Both the position numbers and the translations under genes were made by a program. A stretch of 33,102 nt of DNA from Bacillota bacterium (GTDB lineage Bacteria > Bacillota > Bacilli > Alicyclobacillales > SLC66), in the NCBI GenBank assembly GCA_021846285.1, contig JAJZCB010000039.1:1-33102 (forward strand), in the 5' to 3' direction. The stretch's first letter is position 1. Each line of letters starts with the position of its first letter. Under the pieces are notes generated by a model, which ran no database searches, was not told the origin of the DNA, and saw only the letters and a program-made list of their open reading frames with translations. Shown here in pieces: positions 1 through 7,861 of this stretch.

Positions 1-670
1 ACAACTGTTCTTTGGCCTGCTCTTTGAAGTAGATCATGACGTTGCGACAAACAATAAGATCAAATCCGCTTTCATAAGGATCGGCCAGAAGGTCGTGAAT
101 ACCGAACCGAACGCGTTTTTTCACCGCATCGGAGACCATGTACTTCCCATTGTCGATTGAAAAATACTGAGCCAGCTTGGCAGCCGGAACATCCCTGACA
201 GACTGTTCTGTATAGGTAGCCAGTTTCGCCTTTGCGACCACGGATGGATCAAGGTCTGTCGCATAGACCTCCATATCCGCTAACCTAAACACGCCCGAGA
301 GTGCCAGCAATAGACTGTACGATTCTTCACCTGTAGAGCAGGCGGCGCTCCAGCACTTAATCTTTCGTGTATGAGTCAGGATATCAGGCGCAATCTGTTC
401 CACCAAAACTCTCCACCGTTCGGGGTTTCGATAGAACTCGGTCACATTAATAGTAAGTTGGTTCATGAATTCTCGGTAACCCTCATCATTTCTGTCAATA
501 GCCTTGAACAATTCTACAAAAGTAGGAAAACCCTTTCGAACCTTGAGGCTGGTTAATCTCCGTACAACTTGATCCTGCTTGTAGGAAAGAAGATCAAGTC
601 CAGTTTTAGCCTTAATCCGCCTTGCGAACTCAAGAAAATCCGCGTCCACAGCAATCGTCTGTAATCCCAC
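1..670 (-). CDS. cheR: Chemotaxis protein methyltransferase CheR (3' end off the window)
   Basis: CheR transfers methyl groups from SAM to glutamates of chemoreceptors, opposing the methylesterase CheB in adaptation. I translated this frame by hand from the minus strand. About 223 codons are present, and a usual length near 260 implies some 35 C-terminal residues are missing at the left edge. Visible signatures are the N-terminal helical domain, NVTEFYRNPERW near residue 75, the SAM-binding stretch SAACSTGEESYSL near residue 105, ATDLDPSVVAKA and DLIVCRNVMIYF. The GTG start at 670 is chosen because GAGGTGA lies 5 nt upstream; another in-frame GTG at 679 overlaps that site. It lies 15 bp after cheA, last visible gene of a MCP-cheW-cheA-cheR run. 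Confidence 0.95.
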   Translation of the reverse strand, partial: MGLQTIAVDADFLEFARRIKAKTGLDLLSYKQDQVVRRLTSLKVRKGFPTFVELFKAIDRNDEGYREFMNQLTINVTEFYRNPERWRVLVEQIAPDILTHTRKIKCWSAACSTGEESYSLLLALSGVFRLADMEVYATDLDPSVVAKAKLATYTEQSVRDVPAAKLAQYFSIDNGKYMVSDAVKKRVRFGIHDLLADPYESGFDLIVCRNVMIYFKEQAKEQL

Positions 671-685
671 TATACTCACCTCTTG

Positions 686-2695
686 TCACAAGCTAACTAC
701 AGTACTGCAAATCTTGGTGATATCCAATATGAGACCAACATGACCATCCCCAAGAATGGTGGCTCCGGCCACGCCATGGGTGTCTCCCACACGCTCCCCC
801 AAAGACTTCTTGACGATCTCCTGATTGCCGTGCAATTCATCCACAACGAGAGCAACCCGTTTCTGCGCAACTCCGACGATGACAACCTGTAGATATTTCT
901 TCGTCGTCGCGCTAACAGGGAGGTGAAAATAATCCCTCAAGTGAATCATGGGCATAACCCGCTCTCTCAAATAAATCACCGGAGTACCCTTTACAGACTG
1001 AATCGCTTCTGACTGGATACGTACAATTTCCAGAACACTGTTCATTGGAACCACAAACGTCTGATCGCCAACACCAACCAGCAACGCGGGAATAATGGCC
1101 AGAGTAAGAGGCAACTTGATGCGAAACGTTGTTCCTTTCCCTAACTCCGCATGGACGTCGATGGTACCGTTCAACTTTTCAATATGGTTGCGAACAATAT
1201 CCATTCCGACGCCACGGCCTGATATATCGGTGACCATCTTGGCTGTGGAGAAACCCGGTTTAAAAATCAAATTCACAGCTTCAAAGTCACTCATACGCTC
1301 AGCTTCCGATGGGGTAATCAACCCTTTATCAACGGCGGATTCCTTCATCTTGCTTGCGCTAATCCCCGCGCCGTCGTCTTTCACGGTAATCGCGACCCTG
1401 TTATCTTCATGAGCGGCAGACAGGTGCAAGATTCCTTTTGCAGGCTTGTTTAAGACCATCCGTTCGTCAGGAGACTCAATGCCATGGTCGACTGCATTTC
1501 GAATGAGGTGAATCAACGGGTCTGCAATTTCTTCGATCACAGTTCGATCCAGGCGGGTTTCCCGCCCTTCAAAAACCACCTCAACATCCTTGGCAAGCGT
1601 CTGCGACAAGTCGCGCACAATACGGGGAAATCGGTCAAACAAGGATTCAATAGGCAACATCCGGGCCATCATCACATTTTCTTGCAACTGGGCCACGACG
1701 TGAGAAACGTGCGCGGAAATGTCGGACAGAGTGCGAACTTGTTCATCACCTTTGTAGCGCATGCTAAAAGTCCGCTGTATCCGGGCGATTCGCGCTTGGT
1801 CAATGACCAGTTCGCCGACCAGATTCATCAAGGTTTCAAGCTGCTCGACATCAACCCTGACACTGTGGGATTTTTTGCGTTTTGTAGGGAACCGCGCCAT
1901 ACTCGCATCCGATTGTTCTGCGCTCCCCGGAACGTCATCGAGCGCCATGTCGATGGGATGCACCGATACACTCTCAAAGTCGCTCGTGAATACCAAATTG
2001 TGCACAGCAGACTCATCCAGCGTCGTCAATAAAACCATACGGAAAGAAGACAATGCGCTATCTTCCATATCCTCTATTTCGTCAAGGCGAGGGGAGATTG
2101 TGATAATCTCCCCGACGCCCTGTAGACTATTGGTTACCACATAGGCCCTGGCGCCCCGCATCACTGTTATGGAACTAAACTTGGCGTGGATGTCATAGAG
2201 ATGAAGACCTTTCTGTAATCCTTCGATCGCTTTTTGCCGCGCTGCTGCGTCGAACTCTACAGATTCATCCTCTTGAACCGGTAAATTCTCCTTGGGCAAA
2301 TTCTCTCCGGCGACAAATTGACGTAACTCATCCAACAGAGGCATGATGTCCGCCGGTGCTTGCCGTTCCCCGGAAATTAACCCCTCCTGCAAAGCCTTCA
2401 AGCCATCGAAGCACTGAAACAAGAGTCGGATCATGTCCGGCGACACACGAAGACGATGGCTCCGCACTTCGTCCATGACCTGTTCCATCTCATGAGTGAG
2501 TTGCTTCATTTCCTCAAAGCCCATGGCTGCAGAAGAACCTTTCAAGGTATGAGCGGCGCGGAACAAGTTCTGGATGGTTCCATCATCGTTCCCGTTCTTC
2601 TCAAGCTCCAATATCTGTTGCTCCATTTGCAATAGTTGCTCATCCAACTCTTCGAGGAAGGCATTCATAAAATCAGAAACGTTCAATGCATACAC
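686..2695 (-). CDS. cheA: Chemotaxis histidine kinase CheA
   Basis: CheA is the autophosphorylating kinase of the chemoreceptor array and passes phosphate to CheY/CheB. The 669-residue product has the full P1-P5 layout: an Hpt domain (about 1-110) with phosphorylatable His49 in RAAHTLKGSS, a P2 response-regulator docking domain (about 165-250), a dimerisation helix pair starting near VDVEQLETLMNLVGELV, an HATPase with N box LIRNAVDHGIE, G1 DDGAGI and G2 GRGVGMDIV, and a C-terminal CheW-like P5 domain. All catalytic motifs look intact. The frame opens with GTG at 2695, but AGGGAG directly precedes it, so the TTG three codons later is a plausible start. The gene is 12 bp downstream of cheW. Confidence 0.96.
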   Translation of the reverse strand: MYALNVSDFMNAFLEELDEQLLQMEQQILELEKNGNDDGTIQNLFRAAHTLKGSSAAMGFEEMKQLTHEMEQVMDEVRSHRLRVSPDMIRLLFQCFDGLKALQEGLISGERQAPADIMPLLDELRQFVAGENLPKENLPVQEDESVEFDAAARQKAIEGLQKGLHLYDIHAKFSSITVMRGARAYVVTNSLQGVGEIITISPRLDEIEDMEDSALSSFRMVLLTTLDESAVHNLVFTSDFESVSVHPIDMALDDVPGSAEQSDASMARFPTKRKKSHSVRVDVEQLETLMNLVGELVIDQARIARIQRTFSMRYKGDEQVRTLSDISAHVSHVVAQLQENVMMARMLPIESLFDRFPRIVRDLSQTLAKDVEVVFEGRETRLDRTVIEEIADPLIHLIRNAVDHGIESPDERMVLNKPAKGILHLSAAHEDNRVAITVKDDGAGISASKMKESAVDKGLITPSEAERMSDFEAVNLIFKPGFSTAKMVTDISGRGVGMDIVRNHIEKLNGTIDVHAELGKGTTFRIKLPLTLAIIPALLVGVGDQTFVVPMNSVLEIVRIQSEAIQSVKGTPVIYLRERVMPMIHLRDYFHLPVSATTKKYLQVVIVGVAQKRVALVVDELHGNQEIVKKSLGERVGDTHGVAGATILGDGHVGLILDITKICSTVVSL

Positions 2696-2707
2696 TCCCT
2701 AACCGGG

Positions 2708-3118
2708 TTAATCCTTAAGCAATGCTTCCACGTTTAAAATGCTCACCAGCATATCGCCCTTGTGGCCGATTCCACCCAAGACCGAATCGACGCCGTCTTT
2801 GTTTTCGGGAGGAGGTTGCACGTCTGCGAATGAGAGAACCTGATGAACACTGTCCACGATCATCCCGATCACACCGTCACGGTCATTCACCACCACGATA
2901 CGAGTTGCCTTGGTATATTCCTCATCCGGCATCCCCAGACACTCCCGCAGGCTGACCACGGCGATGATTTGTCCGCGCAGGTTGATCACGCCCCGTACAA
3001 ACCTTCTGCTGTTCGGTATATGAGCGATCTCCTGCATACGGATAATCTCGTGGATTTCAAGAATTGGTATCGCATAGGTCTCCTTGCCAATTCGAACGCC
3101 CACATACTGTTCGACCAT
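2708..3118 (-). CDS. cheW: Chemotaxis coupling protein CheW
   Basis: CheW bridges chemoreceptors and CheA. The 136-residue product is a single CheW domain: VGVRIGKETYAIPILEIHEIIRM at the start, then HIPNSRRFVRGVINLRGQ, a highly typical CheW stretch, and VVNDRDGVIGMIVDSVHQVL toward the end. Length is normal for the family. The ATG at 3118 is preceded by GAGGAG at a good distance. It lies between the receptor gene (29-bp gap) and cheA (12-bp gap) in the same direction, so the three proteins probably form one dedicated array. Confidence 0.96.
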   Translation of the reverse strand: MVEQYVGVRIGKETYAIPILEIHEIIRMQEIAHIPNSRRFVRGVINLRGQIIAVVSLRECLGMPDEEYTKATRIVVVNDRDGVIGMIVDSVHQVLSFADVQPPPENKDGVDSVLGGIGHKGDMLVSILNVEALLKD

Positions 3119-3147
3119 TGCGCATACTCCTCTCCCTCGCCGACTGA

Positions 3148-4746
3148 TCAGCTGATCTTGAATACCGCAACATATTCATTTAATTGTTGGGCCAGCTGAG
3201 CCAGCGTTTGAGAAGAAGACGCGGTTTCTTCACTGCTTGCCGCCGATTCTTCAGCCGCAGCCGCGATGGTTTCAATTGACGCTAATACTTCTGAAGACTG
3301 GGCGGCCTGTTGTTCGCTCGCTGCCGCTATTTCGGTTACCTTAGCGGAAGTTTCGGTGACCATGGATACAATGCCTTCAAAGGCATGGCCGCTTTTCTGA
3401 GACAGTTCAGCACCCTCATGAACGGCCTGAACACTCGACCTGGTATTTTCCTGCATGGTTTTAATGATGGTTGTGATTTGCTTGGTCGCTTCGCCGGAAC
3501 GTTCCGCCAATTTGCGGACTTCGTCGGCAACAACCGCAAATCCACGCCCTTGGTCGCCGGCGCGCGCCGCTTCAATAGCGGCATTCAAGGCCAACAGGTT
3601 CGTCTGATCGGCAATGTCGTCAATGACTTCAACGATCTCGCCGACGCGATTGGAGTCCTCACTTAACCGCCTCATATGATCGCTAATGATATTCATACCC
3701 TGCACGGCGGACCTCACGACATCCCCGCCGCTATGGGCAAGATCCGTTGTTTTTCCGGACAGTTCCGCAGCTTGTTCGGCGTTTTTGGCAACAGACATGA
3801 TGGCTGCCGATAATTCTTTAAATAACTGGTTCACCGTCTCACTGGATTCGGCCTGCGAGCTGCTCCCACTTGCAATCTGCTCGGTGGCAGCCGAAATTTC
3901 CTGTGCAGCCGCCGCCACCTGATCGGACATTTGCGAAACGCCTCCGATCAGGTGCTTGAGTTGCTTGACCATAGCATTTGTCGCAACCATCAAGTCGGCA
4001 ACTTCGTCTTTCGATGTTGGTTTGAGTTCTTCCACTCCAAGGTCCCCACCGGCAATTTTTACAGATACGTCCCGGACGGTCCGAATCGATTTGCTCATTC
4101 TCGTCGACAGAAACCAAGCGATGCCAATGCCAAACATGGTTGCGATTAGACCCATAATCAGAAGGAAAGTATGACTGGAAGCAACCGCTTGCACCACGTG
4201 ATGTGAGGTGGCTTTCGCTCCTTGTTCATTCAGGGTGATGAGTGGATCTAAATCTGACTGGACCTTGTTGAAATCCACACTGGCGTTCTTAAACAGTTGG
4301 ATCGCCCGGCTTGTGTTCCCCTGTTGGCTGGCCTGAATAATCGCCGGTATTTGACTGACATAAGCATTCCAATCGCGGCGAAGCACCGCGTACGACGAGA
4401 GTTCACCGGAATGCTTGGCTGCATCGCTCGCAATAATCGACTTATAGCTGGCCTGCCGTTGTTTTTCTTTGAGCAGAGCCGCGTTCAAATCCGACTTTAA
4501 TGTTTTCGGATTGTACACATTCTTCGTCAATGCGAATTTTTCCAGTATGTCATCCACCTTCCACGTAACAGCGTGGATAGATCCGACCTCAATGGCGCTG
4601 GGCATCCATTCGCTGTCGATCGTCTTTGCGCCCAAGCCCATGCTGTCCATGTTCACGATAGAAACGACACTGATCAGAATCAGCAGAAAAATCATAACAC
4701 CAAAGGAACCAATCAACTTTGCTTGAATATTGAATTTCAATCTCAC
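3148..4746 (-). CDS. Methyl-accepting chemotaxis protein
   Basis: This is a transmembrane chemoreceptor of 532 residues. TM1 is at about 10-33, followed by a periplasm-like extracellular helical sensor of roughly 155 residues (four-helix-bundle type), TM2 at about 188-210, a HAMP domain and the cytoplasmic coiled-coil signalling domain. The conserved hairpin tip reads [20 protein letters not shown], preceded by [20 protein letters not shown]. The C-terminus lacks an NWETF-like CheR tether. The start is GTG at 4746 with GAGAGGGGAA upstream. The ligand cannot be told from sequence. Its position directly before cheW-cheA-cheR suggests it is the cognate receptor, and the upstream GGDEF-EAL gene is 113 bp away on the same strand. 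Confidence 0.94.
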   Translation of the reverse strand: MRLKFNIQAKLIGSFGVMIFLLILISVVSIVNMDSMGLGAKTIDSEWMPSAIEVGSIHAVTWKVDDILEKFALTKNVYNPKTLKSDLNAALLKEKQRQASYKSIIASDAAKHSGELSSYAVLRRDWNAYVSQIPAIIQASQQGNTSRAIQLFKNASVDFNKVQSDLDPLITLNEQGAKATSHHVVQAVASSHTFLLIMGLIATMFGIGIAWFLSTRMSKSIRTVRDVSVKIAGGDLGVEELKPTSKDEVADLMVATNAMVKQLKHLIGGVSQMSDQVAAAAQEISAATEQIASGSSSQAESSETVNQLFKELSAAIMSVAKNAEQAAELSGKTTDLAHSGGDVVRSAVQGMNIISDHMRRLSEDSNRVGEIVEVIDDIADQTNLLALNAAIEAARAGDQGRGFAVVADEVRKLAERSGEATKQITTIIKTMQENTRSSVQAVHEGAELSQKSGHAFEGIVSMVTETSAKVTEIAAASEQQAAQSSEVLASIETIAAAAEESAASSEETASSSQTLAQLAQQLNEYVAVFKIS

Positions 4747-4859
4747 CTAGCCCGTTCCCCTCTCCAGTTGATTTACACAAACCCCCGCGCAAAATATAAC
4801 GATATCGTGAAACCACCCCTTTCAATTGGTCATGATGCCTCTCGCTCACGCGTCTTTAG

Positions 4860-6812
4860 CTAACTTCTCTCCAACGCTTCCTGCGTTTGCAAGTATCTTT
4901 GCGCAAAGGATTCTGCGGATACGGGAGGACTAAAAAAGTAACCTTGATATTCGTCACACTCCGTTTGTCCGAGTACGGCGAGTTGCTGCTCTCGTTCAAC
5001 CCCTTCTGCAATCACCTTCAATCGCCGAGAATGGGCCAGTGTTATCACTGCCGATACGATCGACGCATCTTCATAGTTGCGATCCAATTCCCGCACGAAA
5101 ATCTCGTCCACTTTGAGAACGTCCACCGGAAACTGCTTCAAAAAACCCAACGAGCTATATCCGCGTCCAAAATCATCAACGAAGATTTTAATCCCCAAAT
5201 CCTTCAGTTCTTTCAACTTCATCAGCGTATTTCGTTCATTTTTCATCAGCGCGGATTCTGTGATTTCAATGGCGATCAACTGAGGAGAAACGTTCATGTA
5301 GGCAAGAATCGAATGAAACCGCTGCACAAAATGATCGTTGCCCATTTCAACTGGCGACACATTGACTGCTATGGGAACGAGGTGTTTCCCTAAGCTTCTC
5401 CATTCTTCAATCTGACGGCATGCTTCTTTAAGCACGTATTCACCCAGCTGTTCTATCAGGCCCGTTTCTTCCGCCAGCGGAATAAATTCACCGGGAGGCA
5501 TCACCCCGATGACCGGGTGGCGCCAGCGTATCAACGCTTCCGCACTCACGACCGTTCCGCTCGTCACATCGACCTGAGGTTGGTATTCCAAAAACAGTTC
5601 GTCGTCTCTCAACGCCTTGCGAAGATCGTTTTCCAGACGAAATCGCTCATAGGCATGTTTGTGCAACGAGGGCATTTGAATTTGAAATCTGTTCTTTCCG
5701 CGCCTCTTTGCCTCGTACATCGCCGTGTCAGCGTTCCTGAGCAAATCCGCCGAGGACTCACCGCTGACAGGATACACCGCGATGCCGATGCTGGACGTCA
5801 AATAAAACTCGTACCCATCAAAGGCGATGCAATCCTGAACCACGCGCAGGATTCTCTCCGCCACTTCTTCCGCCTCGGTGACGTGTTCGATGTGGGGGAG
5901 AAGCACGGCAAACTCATCGCCGCCGAACCGAGCCACAACGCCCCCCTCCCTCACACAACGCGACATACGCTTCGCGACAATTCTAAGCACATCATCTCCG
6001 ACATCATGCCCAAGCGCGTCATTGATGTACTTAAATCGATCGAGGTCAACGAACAGGACAGCCAGTTTCCCCTCGCCTTCCTGAGCTCGCGCCAATGCAC
6101 GATCCAATTGGTCAGAAAAAAGTCTGCGATTGGGCAGCTCGGTCAGATGATCATGATGAGCCAAACTCCAAACTCTCTGTTCAGCCTCACGCTGCTCCGT
6201 GATATCTTTTGCGATTATGTAGATTCCTGTGACCACATCACCTTGATAGATGGGTACAGCATTCTCAATGACATGGATAATTCGTCCATCCCTGCAAACC
6301 AAGGTGTTTTCATACTCCTGCGCCTCACCCTGCAATGCCTTTGCAAAGAACGTATGTGATTTCTCTTGACCGATGAGAGTCGTGGCCGTTTGACGGTCCA
6401 TCTGTTCTATTTCTTTCGAAGAATATCCCAGCATTCGTTCAGTTGCGTGGTTCATGTTCACTATTTCCCCATTTGCGTCCAAAGCGATGATCGAATTCGA
6501 GTTATGTAAGAACAGCGACAAAAACTCGTTTTCCTTGTCGTGCAAACTGTTCAAGTATTGTCGCTGCCGCCTCAACTGGCGAATGATCCAACTGAATAGA
6601 ATCGGCGTGCTGATGAGAAGCATCCAAACTACATGAACCACCCGTTCCCAAGCCGTGTTAGATTCCCAGATGTGGCCGGATACCCATCGCCCCACGACTT
6701 GATATCCAAAGGCTTCAACGACCAATTCCAGGACAAACACGGTTATAAACATTCGTACATACACACTTTTCGGCAGACCAACCCGAACATCCCTCGTTGA
6801 TATCAAAGGCAC
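4860..6812 (-). CDS. Membrane PAS-GGDEF-EAL cyclic-di-GMP turnover protein
   Basis: The 650-residue product has two N-terminal membrane helices (about 18-40 and 55-75), a PAS domain (about 90-200), a GGDEF domain with intact RFGGDEFAV, and an EAL domain with EALIRWRHP, AVNVSP, EITESAL, DDFGRGYSSL, LKVDEIF and AEGVE. Both catalytic sites look complete, so it may make or degrade c-di-GMP. The allosteric I-site (RxxD before GGDEF) reads REGG, so product inhibition is probably lost. The GTG start at 6812 has AAAGGGTGG upstream. It lies downstream of a c-di-GMP-I riboswitch and upstream of the chemosensory genes. The net activity cannot be predicted. Confidence 0.93.
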   Translation of the reverse strand: MPLISTRDVRVGLPKSVYVRMFITVFVLELVVEAFGYQVVGRWVSGHIWESNTAWERVVHVVWMLLISTPILFSWIIRQLRRQRQYLNSLHDKENEFLSLFLHNSNSIIALDANGEIVNMNHATERMLGYSSKEIEQMDRQTATTLIGQEKSHTFFAKALQGEAQEYENTLVCRDGRIIHVIENAVPIYQGDVVTGIYIIAKDITEQREAEQRVWSLAHHDHLTELPNRRLFSDQLDRALARAQEGEGKLAVLFVDLDRFKYINDALGHDVGDDVLRIVAKRMSRCVREGGVVARFGGDEFAVLLPHIEHVTEAEEVAERILRVVQDCIAFDGYEFYLTSSIGIAVYPVSGESSADLLRNADTAMYEAKRRGKNRFQIQMPSLHKHAYERFRLENDLRKALRDDELFLEYQPQVDVTSGTVVSAEALIRWRHPVIGVMPPGEFIPLAEETGLIEQLGEYVLKEACRQIEEWRSLGKHLVPIAVNVSPVEMGNDHFVQRFHSILAYMNVSPQLIAIEITESALMKNERNTLMKLKELKDLGIKIFVDDFGRGYSSLGFLKQFPVDVLKVDEIFVRELDRNYEDASIVSAVITLAHSRRLKVIAEGVEREQQLAVLGQTECDEYQGYFFSPPVSAESFAQRYLQTQEALERS

Positions 6813-7111
6813 AACCCACCCTTTTTGATATTGACCGTTCCAACTGTACTCCTCTTTTCAAGGCTCCCCACACAGAAGACTTTCCCTTTCGTCATTGTCC
6901 GCCTTCCACGTTCACTGTGTGCAATGAAGACCCTGTCAAATAAGACGTGTTCCTGTATTTCAAACACGCGCTTTTCAAGCGGATTGTTACATTTTCCCAA
7001 CTCACTCACGATACCCCGGGGTAAAGAGTTACGGTGAGTCAATGCGGATGATTTCTGTTTTGACACATTTGTGCACAACAGAAAGGGCATCCAAAAACCG
7101 GTTACCCTTCT
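6813..7111 (-). other. Long leader between riboswitch and GGDEF-EAL gene
   Basis: About 300 nt separate the aptamer from the GGDEF-EAL start. It contains a GAAGGG/CCCTTTC inverted repeat (7081-7110 region) and a second nested palindrome with ACTCAC/GTGAGT arms around CCCCGGGG (about 7001-7039). Neither is followed by a T run, so I see no classical intrinsic terminator. One frame stays open from the ATG at 7117 to 6803, overlapping the downstream start, but it has no convincing ribosome binding site and resembles no family I know. Confidence 0.5.
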
Positions 7112-7194
7112 TACCATGGCAACTCGGCAGTCCTAGGCTCCGCCCGTAGACCCGCAGCTTTGCGCCCCGTCGTTTCCGATACGGTTTGCCTTTA
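7112..7194 (-). ncRNA. Cyclic-di-GMP-I (GEMM-I) riboswitch aptamer
   Basis: On the minus strand the order is AAAGGCAAACC, a GAAA-tetraloop hairpin (TATCGGAAACGAC), GCGCAAAGC, GGGTCTACGG, GCCTAGGACTGCC and GAGTTGCC. These are the conserved landmarks of the GEMM-I c-di-GMP aptamer in the correct order and spacing; GGCAA near the 5' end pairs with TTGCC at the 3' end to close P1. It stands upstream of a c-di-GMP-metabolising GGDEF-EAL gene and a chemotaxis operon, which fits the known biology of this class. The expression platform is not obvious. Confidence 0.93.
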
Positions 7195-7239
7195 TCCTCT
7201 TTAGAATTGTTCGATATTTTCCAATAAAAAAACACATAT

Positions 7240-7256
7240 TTCGACATATTTCGACA
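7240..7256 (-). promoter_or_regulatory. Two tandem Spo0A-type (0A) boxes
   Basis: TGTCGAA occurs twice on the minus strand (7250-7256 and 7240-7246), exactly 10 bp apart, each matching the 0A-box core TGNCGAA. One-turn spacing on the same face is what tandem Spo0A binding would need. They lie just downstream of the candidate -10 box, across the expected start of transcription, a position that would favour repression. Binding itself is inference. Confidence 0.5.
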
Positions 7257-7262
7257 TATAAA

Positions 7263-7291
7263 GGTATATCTCATCTTTGTTCGCTTGTCAA
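7263..7291 (-). promoter_or_regulatory. Candidate sigma-A promoter of the riboswitch/GGDEF-EAL/chemotaxis transcript
   Basis: On the minus strand a perfect TTGACA (7286-7291) is separated by 17 bp from TATACC (7263-7268). Transcription would begin near 7256 and place the GEMM-I aptamer about 60 nt into the RNA. Confidence 0.55.
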
Positions 7292-7334
7292 TGCGTATTC
7301 ATACTGGAGCTATTTGAGTTGTTGTTTCTTATGA

Positions 7335-7364
7335 GAGAACGCCTCTCAAATGAGAAGCGTTCTC
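7335..7364 (-). terminator. Strong hairpin after the YjcZ-like gene
   Basis: GAGAACGC (7335-7342) pairs with GCGTTCTC (7357-7364), and TCTC pairs with GAGA inside, closed by an AAAT loop. It begins 7 nt after the stop codon of the small gene, so a terminator or mRNA-stabilising hairpin is likely. No clear T tract follows on either strand. Confidence 0.6.
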
Positions 7365-7371
7365 CAAAAGC

Positions 7372-7488
7372 TTAATAAACCGGCACAGTCGTGCACTTTG
7401 TCGTGCACACGGGAATGAGCAAGAAGAACAGTACGAAAATGATCAAAAACACGACGGCCCACTGCGTATACCCGCCAAAACAACCCAT
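7372..7488 (-). CDS. Small YjcZ-like membrane protein (38 aa)
   Basis: A short frame encodes 38 residues beginning MGCFGGYTQWAVVFL, then a hydrophobic segment IIFVLFFLLIPV and a cysteine/threonine tail ending TTVPVY. A Gly/aromatic-rich N-terminus followed by one hydrophobic helix is the pattern of YjcZ-type sporulation peptides of Bacillales. The assignment rests on pattern, not on a database hit. GGGGTGA lies 6 nt before the ATG and a strong hairpin follows the stop, so it looks like a complete monocistronic gene. The two or three cysteines (residues 3, 28, 32) are less usual for YjcZ members. Role unknown; it probably sits in a membrane. Confidence 0.6.
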   Translation of the reverse strand: MGCFGGYTQWAVVFLIIFVLFFLLIPVCTTKCTTVPVY

Positions 7489-7861
7489 TAGACGTCACCC
7501 CTTTGCATTTTGATATCAATTTATGGTGGGATGTCACTTCATGCAGGGGACAGACGGTACGCGTCAAATGCCTTATTTCGTTCAGGCATCCGCAATCGAA
7601 CTCGTGCGTTAGCACTGACTGGCAGTTGCGAATATTGACATTCCGTGTCGAATGGGATAGTTTGAAATTGAATTTACCAAGACTACTCTCAGATACATAT
7701 TCTATGCAATTCCCTACTCGAAGTCGAACAAACTGTGAATAGGCTGTTAAAGTAGTAACTGAACGAGTATTTCCTTGCTTTCCGTCGCTGCACGGGTGCC
7801 CATATTAATCCGCCCCCGCAATGCACCGCTCGACTCAGTGATAAAAAGGGGTCACGGGACT
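7489..7861. other. Intergenic region between divergent YjcZ-like and PAS-GGDEF-EAL genes
   Basis: This 373-bp gap holds a candidate plus-strand promoter (7635-7663), a 6-bp hairpin ATGCCT/AGGCAT (7569-7589) and otherwise no gene or RNA that I recognise. I looked specifically for a second GEMM-I motif on the plus strand and found none. Confidence 0.5.
7635..7663 (+). promoter_or_regulatory. Candidate promoter with an internal Spo0A-type box
   Basis: TTGACA (7635-7640) lies 17 bp from TAGTTT (7658-7663), a weak -10. The spacer contains TGTCGAA (7646-7652), a match to the 0A-box core. It would give a leader of about 190 nt for the PAS-GGDEF-EAL gene. The weak -10 keeps confidence low. Confidence 0.35.

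Noticed and set aside
4747-4859. Sigma-D (flagellar/chemotaxis) promoter before the receptor gene
   Set aside because: CACGATAT resembles the -10 on the minus strand, but no TAAA lies at 14-16 nt, so the match is too weak.
5517-6359. 280-codon plus-strand open frame
   Set aside because: It lies fully antisense to the GGDEF-EAL gene, whose motifs are unmistakable; composition looks random and there is no ribosome binding site.
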